A program made the position numbers and the translations under genes. Below the pieces are notes generated by a model, which was given only the letters and a program-made list of their open reading frames with translations, made no database searches and was not told the DNA's origin. Shown in pieces: positions 23,195 to 28,282 of a stretch of DNA of 28,282 bases (its first letter is position 1; each line of letters begins with the position of its first letter). Source of the DNA: Candidatus Hydrogenedentota bacterium (GTDB lineage: Bacteria; Hydrogenedentota; Hydrogenedentia; Hydrogenedentales; JAGMZX01); contig JAKQEQ010000002.1 in NCBI GenBank assembly GCA_029556545.1, forward strand, positions 1 to 28,282. The letters run 5' to 3'.

Positions 23195-23455
23195 TCAATT
23201 CTCAAGCTGATCGAGCGGCGCCGCCTCATCTATCAGCATGATCGGAATGTCGTCGCGGATCAGGTACGCATACGCGCCGTCTTCCCGCACCAGCGCGCCG
23301 TCGATCCGCCCCTCGATCACGCCGCCCGCGCGGGTCTTCAACGCCCCCGCGTCGATGGCCGCGTTCAGCCGCGCCACCAGCGCCTCGTCCGCCAGACGCA
23401 CGGGCGTCTTATTCTCGGGACACACCAGGATTTCCAGCAGTTCCGGGTCCACCAT
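23195..23455 (-). CDS. Trm112-like (UPF0434) protein
   Basis: An 86-residue protein from ATG 23455 with AAGGAGG 10 nt upstream. The N-terminus DPELLEILVCPENKTPV and the C-terminus IRDDIPIMLIDEA are the hallmarks of the Trm112/UPF0434 family. These small proteins act as activators or partners of methyltransferases, or as short stand-alone proteins. Many members bind zinc through cysteines. Here only one cysteine (CPEN) is seen, so a zinc site is doubtful. It converges with the glycosyltransferase operon. Confidence 0.8.
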   Translation of the reverse strand: MVDPELLEILVCPENKTPVRLADEALVARLNAAIDAGALKTRAGGVIEGRIDGALVREDGAYAYLIRDDIPIMLIDEAAPLDQLEN

Positions 23456-23489
23456 GGGCTGAGCGCCTCCTTCCTTCACCATGCGCGCC

Positions 23490-23518
23490 ATTCTACCCCG
23501 CCCGCGCCGGCCTCGCAA
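23490..23518 (-). promoter_or_regulatory. Sigma-70-like promoter of the Trm112-like gene
   Basis: On the minus strand, TTGCGA (23518-23513) and TAGAAT (23495-23490) are separated by exactly 17 bp. The predicted start is near 23483, giving a leader of about 28 nt that includes the ribosome binding site. Confidence 0.5.
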
Positions 23519-23626
23519 GAGCCGATGACCTCAATCGCGGCGTGCTCGGGAAATGCGATGACGAAAACGAACTTCCGCTCACGTGGCCGCTTTCTCGGTC
23601 GGCGTCTTGGCAGTCAATGCGGACGG

Positions 23627-24076
23627 TTACCGATCGCGGGATTCGATCTGGTCTTTTAACTGCTCACGTTTCTGATTCACAATGTCGATGACCAACTCTC
23701 GCGCCTGGCCGGGGCTCAACATGAACGGGTCGAACTTGCCGCGCCCGCCGAACTTGCGCAGCAATCCAGTGTCCAGGTCGTCGCCGCGGAGAAAGGCCAT
23801 GGACCATTGGCCAAAGGCGCGTTCCTCTATCTCCTGATAATCCAATAGCGTCACCTGGGTGTGGCGGATATCTCGGGCGATGTCTCGATATAGATCGTTG
23901 ACGGCGTTATTCGGTCCTTCCAGACACTGCATGAAGTACTTGGGGTCATAGCAAAGCATGCCGGTGATATCCCGCGCGGGATTATTCCTTCGCGAGACCT
24001 TCAAGATGTCCTGAATGGCGGCCGTGTCGCACGCCTCGGTCATTCGGCTCACGTAAATCAATCGCACCAGACTCAT
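23627..24076 (-). CDS. BLUF-domain blue-light sensor (FAD-binding), stand-alone
   Basis: A 149-residue protein, essentially one BLUF domain plus a short helical tail, like PixD/Slr1694. The photocycle residues are all present, with numbering matching PixD: Tyr8 (LIYVS), Asn32, Gln50 (FMQCLEG), Trp91 and Met93 (GQWSM). BLUF proteins bind FAD non-covalently and rearrange the Gln-Tyr hydrogen bonds on blue-light excitation. There is no GGDEF, EAL or other output domain, so it should signal through a protein partner. It is transcribed alone. Its leader contains a strong hairpin (24126-24147), and a good promoter lies upstream (24169-24177). Confidence 0.92.
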   Translation of the reverse strand: MSLVRLIYVSRMTEACDTAAIQDILKVSRRNNPARDITGMLCYDPKYFMQCLEGPNNAVNDLYRDIARDIRHTQVTLLDYQEIEERAFGQWSMAFLRGDDLDTGLLRKFGGRGKFDPFMLSPGQARELVIDIVNQKREQLKDQIESRDR

Positions 24077-24125
24077 GTTCGTTGCCTTTCCGTTCGCTTA
24101 TCGTCCAGAAAAGTGGAAACACTTG

Positions 24126-24147
24126 GAGCGAAGGCCTGCCTTCGCTC
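24126..24147. repeat. Perfect 10-2-10 inverted repeat in the BLUF leader
   Basis: GAGCGAAGGC (24126-24135), CT, then GCCTTCGCTC (24138-24147). It falls between the predicted minus-strand transcription start and the BLUF start codon, so it would fold in the mRNA leader. It may also be one copy of a dispersed palindromic repeat. Confidence 0.55.
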
Positions 24148-24168
24148 TCCGGCGTCCTTATAGAGGCA

Positions 24169-24177
24169 AGTATAGCA
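24169..24177 (-). promoter_or_regulatory. Extended -10 promoter of the BLUF gene
   Basis: The minus strand reads TGCTATACT, identical to the element at 4093-4101. A possible -35, TTGCGT, lies 16 bp upstream (24196-24191). The predicted start is near 24162, giving a leader of about 85 nt. Confidence 0.5.
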
Positions 24178-24330
24178 AGACGGGGCCGCGACGCAAAGAA
24201 CGAAGGCAGGGAAAGCGCCTGAGAGTTCGTGATCCGGCCCCGCGCGCACGGCACGGGGGAATGTTCGCGCCAGACGCCTTGTTATCTAGCCCAGAACTCA
24301 GCGCATCACCGCGCGGAAAGGTGGGAAAAC

Positions 24331-24879
24331 ATGAAACACGCCATGCGGATGGGGGGAGTTGTGGGATTCTGGCTGCTGCTGACGCTTGCTCTCGCGGGGT
24401 GTCAGTGCAATGCGCCCGAGACGGTCGCGTTCGTCGATATTCAACGCTACGCGGGAACCTGGTACGAGATTGCGAAGTACCCGGTATTCTTCGAGCGGGG
24501 TCTGGTCGGCGTAACCGCCGAATACACGCTGCTTGAAGACGGTTCGGTGCGCGTCGTCAACCGAGGTTTCCGAGGGACATTCGACGGCGACGAGGCGCGG
24601 GTAGTGGGGAAGGCCACTGTCGCCGATCCGGTGACCAATGCCAAACTCAAGGTGCAGTTCGGACCGATCCCATTCGCGATCTTCGGCCCGAACTACTGGA
24701 TCATTGGGCTCGGCGAGGAATATGAGTACGCCTTGGTGTCCGACAGGTGTCGGCGTACCCTGTGGATACTGAGCCGCACCCCCCAGATGGATGCACAACG
24801 CTACAATGACATCGTAGCGTGGCTCGCCGAGTCCGGTTTCGACACGGATCGCCTCGAACTGATGCCGCAACCGGAATAA
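24331..24879 (+). CDS. blc: Outer-membrane lipocalin lipoprotein
   Basis: 182 residues from ATG 24331; a longer in-frame start at 24229 lacks a signal peptide at its N-terminus. The signal peptide ends in the lipobox LALAGC. Lipocalin motifs appear in order: YAGTWYEIAKYPVFFE (the GxW motif), YALVSD, then WILSRTPQMD with the arginine typical of the third structurally conserved region. This is the pattern of bacterial Blc lipocalins, which bind fatty acids or lysophospholipids and are thought to act in envelope maintenance. Length is normal for the family. It stands alone, divergent from the BLUF gene. Confidence 0.92.
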   Translation: MKHAMRMGGVVGFWLLLTLALAGCQCNAPETVAFVDIQRYAGTWYEIAKYPVFFERGLVGVTAEYTLLEDGSVRVVNRGFRGTFDGDEARVVGKATVADPVTNAKLKVQFGPIPFAIFGPNYWIIGLGEEYEYALVSDRCRRTLWILSRTPQMDAQRYNDIVAWLAESGFDTDRLELMPQPE

Positions 24880-25325
24880 CCGGCGCGTGACACGGTTTCT
24901 TGCTTCCCGGGCCTGGCCGCGGCAATGACGCTTTGCCCGGGCGCGGCTCTTCCGCGTGAACGGCATTCCCGCGGCCGGTGTCGTATCCGCGATATTCGTG
25001 AACGCTTCAGGTCGGGAGATTCGCTTACGTCTCATGACGGCGGGCGTGCGACGGGTTGAACGCGGCGGACGCGGCGGCGCGTGATGCAACGGCGTCGGTT
25101 GCTTGACTTTGACTTCGCGCTCTCGTTAGCCTTGTGAAGACGTGCAGTTGAGTTGTTCCGCGGGAGCGTGTCAGGCGTTCGTGCGCCGACGCTTCTTGTG
25201 GGTTGCGGGAAGGACACGGGGCGGCACGGGATGGGTTGTGCGCGCACGGACGCCTCCGCGGGCCCGCTCAGTGGAACGCGGGGCTGCACAGGGAACAGGT
25301 ACTGTGCGCAGGAGACCTCGCCGGC
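24880..25325. other. Intergenic region before the GH4 gene
   Basis: I see no convincing gene. A possible promoter is TTGACT at 25103-25108 with TAGCCT at 25127-25132 (18 bp apart), which would give a leader of about 190 nt for the GH4 gene. The open frame that extends upstream of 25326 has no recognisable protein features. Confidence 0.35.
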
Positions 25326-26573
25326 ATGATTGACCGCATCACGATTTTGGGCGGGAGCAGCGTATACATCCCGGAATTCGTCATGGCGGCCGTTTCCCAC
25401 AACTTGCTCGTGCGGGAGATCGTGCTTCAGGGGGCGTCGGGGCGCAAACTCGAAATAGTGGCCGCCTTCTGTCAGCGTCTGGTGGACAAGAGCGGCTATC
25501 CGATTCGCGTGATACCCATGGACGACGTGTGCAAGGCTGTGGCGGGCGCGAAGTACGTCTTGAATCACGTCCGGGTCGGCGGCATGCAGGCGCGCACCCG
25601 TGACGAGCGCCTGCCTCCGAAGTTCGGGATGATCGGTCATGAAACCCTGGGCGCGGGCGGCTTCGCCAACGCGATGCGCACGATCCCCGTCGTACTCGAA
25701 CTCGCGGAGCAAATCGAGGAGGTCAATCCCCGCTGCCTCTTCATCAACTTGACGAACCCTATGGGTATCGTGGTCGAGGCCCTGATCAAGTACTCGCGCC
25801 TGCACGTGATCGGGGTGACAGACCTGCCCAATCAATACATCCACAAGGTCGCCCTACTGCTTCATGAGGAACCGGACAAGGTCCAGGTCGAGTACCTTGG
25901 GTTGAACCACCTCGGTTGGATACAGGATGTCAAGATCGGCGGACGGAGCCGGATGAGCTACCTCCTCGAAGCCCTGGAACAGCACGAAGAGGACGGATTC
26001 GACTATGAATTGATTGATCTGTTCCGGATGATCCCGACGCGCCACACGGCGACGTACTTTCGGCAGGGCGAAATCCTGAAGCAGCAGCGGGCCGCGTCCC
26101 GGTTTCGCGCAGAGGTCCTGCACGAGGCGGAGCGCCAGATTCTGAAGCTTTACGAGGACGAGAGCCTCCTCGACATCCCGGAACTGACGCGCGAGCGCAA
26201 CGCCGTCTGGTACGAACAGTCCATTGTCCCGCTGCTCCAGGCTCTCGAGGACGTCAACGAGCACAACATCATCCTTTGTATGAAAAACGGCCAAAGCATT
26301 CGCGACCTTCCTGAGGACAGCAGCGTCGAGATTCCCGCGGTCATCTGCGACGGTAACATCGTGGCGCGGAAAGTGGGGAGCAGCCCGCGCTTCCTCAAGG
26401 GGTTGTACCTGGCGGCCAAGGAAAGCGACCGGCTTACGGTCGAGGCGGCGCGCCACAAGTCATATGAGTATGCGTTACAGGCGCTGACGATCAACCCCTT
26501 CGTGCCGTCTTTCGAAGTGGCCAAGGCGTTCCTTGATCGCATTATTAAGGACGAGAAACTGTCATTGCATTAG
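25326..26573 (+). CDS. Glycoside hydrolase family 4 protein, atypical metal site
   Basis: 415 residues from ATG 25326, with AGGAG upstream. GH4 enzymes use NAD and a divalent metal to cleave alpha- or beta-glycosides by an oxidation-elimination mechanism. Family signatures are the Rossmann start ITILGGSSVYIPEF, the loop VGGMQARTRDERLPPKFG, HETLGAGGFANAMRTIP, FINLTNPMGIVVEAL and GLNHLGW with His195. The usual metal-ligand cysteine (as in GLCNVP or NICDMPIG) is Thr165 here, in VIGVTDLPN. The overall fold is certain. Activity on phosphoglucosides, galactosides or other substrates cannot be assigned, and the Thr may mean altered metal dependence. It precedes the HEAT-repeat gene by 85 bp. Confidence 0.87.
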   Translation: MIDRITILGGSSVYIPEFVMAAVSHNLLVREIVLQGASGRKLEIVAAFCQRLVDKSGYPIRVIPMDDVCKAVAGAKYVLNHVRVGGMQARTRDERLPPKFGMIGHETLGAGGFANAMRTIPVVLELAEQIEEVNPRCLFINLTNPMGIVVEALIKYSRLHVIGVTDLPNQYIHKVALLLHEEPDKVQVEYLGLNHLGWIQDVKIGGRSRMSYLLEALEQHEEDGFDYELIDLFRMIPTRHTATYFRQGEILKQQRAASRFRAEVLHEAERQILKLYEDESLLDIPELTRERNAVWYEQSIVPLLQALEDVNEHNIILCMKNGQSIRDLPEDSSVEIPAVICDGNIVARKVGSSPRFLKGLYLAAKESDRLTVEAARHKSYEYALQALTINPFVPSFEVAKAFLDRIIKDEKLSLH

Positions 26574-26658
26574 CGGCGCGAGGCGGGATGCCGCGCGGTA
26601 TCCTTCCGGCGCCCAGGGAAAATGTTCACGGGGACAGCAGCTTGAAAGGGCGTTTAGT

Positions 26659-28059
26659 ATGCGGACCATGACAATCGTCGGAATTCTGGTGCTGGCGGCG
26701 GCCGCCGCACTTGGACAACAGGTCAGAATAACCCCCGCCGGCGCTACCCTCGAGACCCTCGCCGGCTCCGGCACTTTGGTGACGGTCGTAATCGAGGGAC
26801 TCGGCGCCGAGGACCCCAACCTCCGCATCGTTGAACTGTTCCCGGATTTCCTTGTGGCGCTCGACGAGAACAATGAACGGACGCCGTATCTCTACTCGTC
26901 GATCCAGGAGATTCGTGTTCAGGGCGGCCAAGTCGAGAAGAAGACGTTTGAACTCGCCCATACCCGCATGCTGCGCGGACCGGAACTCGAAATTGTACAA
27001 CGAGCGGGCGCCCGCGCGCGCGCAATCTTCCACGAGTCCGCCGCCGACCAGACTCTGCGCATCAACGCCGCCGCGCTCCTGCTCCTTGCCGGCGACGCCG
27101 AAGCGCGGGAATACCTCCTCCGTCTCGCGCGCAGCGGCGACTCGGCGACGGAGATCGAGGCGGCCATCGCGTTGTATCTCGCCGGCGACCCGGCGGTCCG
27201 GCCAGGAACCCCCTATCCGCTGGCGGCGTCCGGCGCGGGCGGCAAAGCCGGAGACCCCCTCATACCCGATATCACCCGGCGCGGGCTGGAACACAGCCGC
27301 CGCGACGTGCGCGGGCGCGCCGCCGCGTTGGCGGGTCTGGTGAATGATGAAGCGTCCCTCCTTACGCTGCGGCGCATGGCGAGCGACCGTCTGGCGGAAC
27401 TGTGCGCGCCCGCCGCGCGCGCCCTGGTTCACATGGAGCAGCGCGACGTGATTCCTCGGTTGCTCGAATTGATTATGGAACGGGATAAGGCGAAGGGAGA
27501 AGCGGCAATCTACGGCCTCACGAAGTTCGGCGACGCCGACATTGTCTCGCGCGTCAAGGCGCAGTTGCCGCTTGGGACCGGCGAAGTTCAATTCCGGCTG
27601 GTGCGCGTCTTGTTTGCCTTGGGCGACCCCGAAGGGCGAACGCTGATGGTGCAGACCCTGCAGGATATCCCCACCCTGGCCCATCTTGCGGCGTTGTACC
27701 TCGCCGAACAGGGGGACATGGACGCGAAGGTCTATTTGCAGCGACGCCTCGACAAGCGCGAGGACCTTACGGAGGAAAACATGGAATACCGGGCAAACGC
27801 GGCCAGCGCCCTTATCCTCGGCGGCGACCATACCGGCGCCACCGTGCTCGCGGAACTCCTGCGGCAAGACAACGAAACCATTACCTCCAAGGTATGCGCC
27901 GCTATCGTGGACTTGGGCCGTGTCAGTCTCCTGACCTTGACCCAGCCGCCGCTCGAAAGCGGGAAGCAGAAAGTCGCCATCGAGGCCGCCGCCGCGGCGA
28001 TTTCCCTCGCCGACCAGGACTTCCGAGAGCGGCTGCTGCGTTATCGCGCCGCCCTATGA
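26659..28059 (+). CDS. Exported HEAT-repeat protein
   Basis: 466 residues from ATG 26659, chosen because it starts a signal peptide (MRTMTIVGILVLAAAAALGQ) and has AAAGGG upstream. After an N-terminal beta-rich domain of about 110 residues (TLVTVVIEGLG, YLYSSIQEIRVQGG), the protein consists of helical pairs typical of HEAT/PBS-lyase repeats. Examples are INAAALLLLAGDAEAREYLL, VRGRAAALAGLVNDEASLLTL and NAASALILGGDHTGATVLAEL. Such proteins serve as periplasmic scaffolds; no partner is evident. Its stop overlaps the acylphosphatase start (ATGA), so the two are probably cotranslated. Confidence 0.75.
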   Translation: MRTMTIVGILVLAAAAALGQQVRITPAGATLETLAGSGTLVTVVIEGLGAEDPNLRIVELFPDFLVALDENNERTPYLYSSIQEIRVQGGQVEKKTFELAHTRMLRGPELEIVQRAGARARAIFHESAADQTLRINAAALLLLAGDAEAREYLLRLARSGDSATEIEAAIALYLAGDPAVRPGTPYPLAASGAGGKAGDPLIPDITRRGLEHSRRDVRGRAAALAGLVNDEASLLTLRRMASDRLAELCAPAARALVHMEQRDVIPRLLELIMERDKAKGEAAIYGLTKFGDADIVSRVKAQLPLGTGEVQFRLVRVLFALGDPEGRTLMVQTLQDIPTLAHLAALYLAEQGDMDAKVYLQRRLDKREDLTEENMEYRANAASALILGGDHTGATVLAELLRQDNETITSKVCAAIVDLGRVSLLTLTQPPLESGKQKVAIEAAAAAISLADQDFRERLLRYRAAL

Positions 28060-28282
28060 CCCACCGCCTGCACGTCCGCATCGAAGGCCGCGTGCAGGGC
28101 GTCGGATTTCGATACGCCGCCTGCGCGAAGGCCGAGGCTCTGGGACTCGCCGGATGGGTGCGTAATCTATATGACGGCGGGGTCGAGGCGGAGTTTGAAG
28201 GGCCGAAAGCGGACCTCGATGCCATGCTGGCGTGGTGCCGGCACGGTCCCGCGTTTGCGGCGGTTACCCATCTCGAAGCCGC
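28056..28282 (+). CDS. acyP: Acylphosphatase, cut by the window end
   Basis: 75 codons are visible from ATG 28056, which overlaps the previous stop. RVQGVGFRY near residues 12-20 is the acylphosphatase signature that binds the phosphate with its arginine. GLAGWVRNLYDGGVEAEFEG follows, containing the catalytic asparagine. The family is about 90 residues, so only the last 15 or so are missing. It hydrolyses acyl phosphates such as carbamoyl and acetyl phosphate. Confidence 0.92.
   Translation, partial: MTHRLHVRIEGRVQGVGFRYAACAKAEALGLAGWVRNLYDGGVEAEFEGPKADLDAMLAWCRHGPAFAAVTHLEA

Overview
The window is GC-rich, densely coding chromosomal DNA from a Gram-negative bacterium. Evidence for that cell type is Tat, Sec and lipoprotein signals, a lipocalin lipoprotein, and a membrane redox complex with a periplasmic multiheme cytochrome. 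The gene mix (PhoPQ-related hydrolase, Tat-exported Gfo/Idh/MocA protein, PIG-L deacetylases, ECF sigma with FecR-type anti-sigma, GH4, HEAT-repeat protein) and several short recurrent palindromes fit Candidatus Hydrogenedentota or the Planctomycetes/Verrucomicrobia sphere. That placement is inference and not certain.

Layout. 1-343: the last 44 codons of an IS5-type transposase, abutting a membrane-protein scrap. 449-7382: sugar and ester metabolism, with an anchored PhoPQ-related hydrolase (+), a convergent pair eda and Gfo/Idh/MocA (-), then two PIG-L deacetylases (+). 7401-9380: a palindromic operator candidate, then an ECF sigma gene overlapping its anti-sigma/FecR gene. 9381-10360: no convincing protein gene, but three tandem copies of a structured repeat with an invariant core and variable, base-pair-conserving stems, plus a fourth divergent hairpin that ends in a T-run on the minus strand. 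10361-14754: a five-gene metal uptake operon (DtxR-type regulator, TroA-like lipoprotein, ATPase, permease fused to a second DtxR-type domain, second permease). 14755-16318: palindromes, a tyrosine-integrase remnant, a small membrane protein and a decayed minus-strand ORF.

16319-19877 (-): a three-gene electron-transfer complex consisting of a Tat-type four-cluster ferredoxin subunit, an NrfD/HybB-like quinone-reactive membrane subunit and a 15-heme cytochrome. It resembles the HmcB-HmcC-HmcA arrangement and probably links the menaquinone pool to periplasmic electron carriers. 20229-23169 (+): two tandem paralogous GT4 glycosyltransferases and a short overlapping third gene. 23195-24879: Trm112-like protein (-), a stand-alone BLUF blue-light sensor (-) with a hairpin leader, and a lipocalin (+). 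25326-28282: an atypical GH4 glycosidase, a HEAT-repeat exported protein and the start of an acylphosphatase gene.

The strongest candidate for something undescribed is the structured repeat array at 9466-10015, between the sigma/anti-sigma pair and the metal operon. Next are the two contrasting DtxR-type sensors in one operon and a shared promoter motif (TGCTATACT) seen upstream of two unrelated genes.
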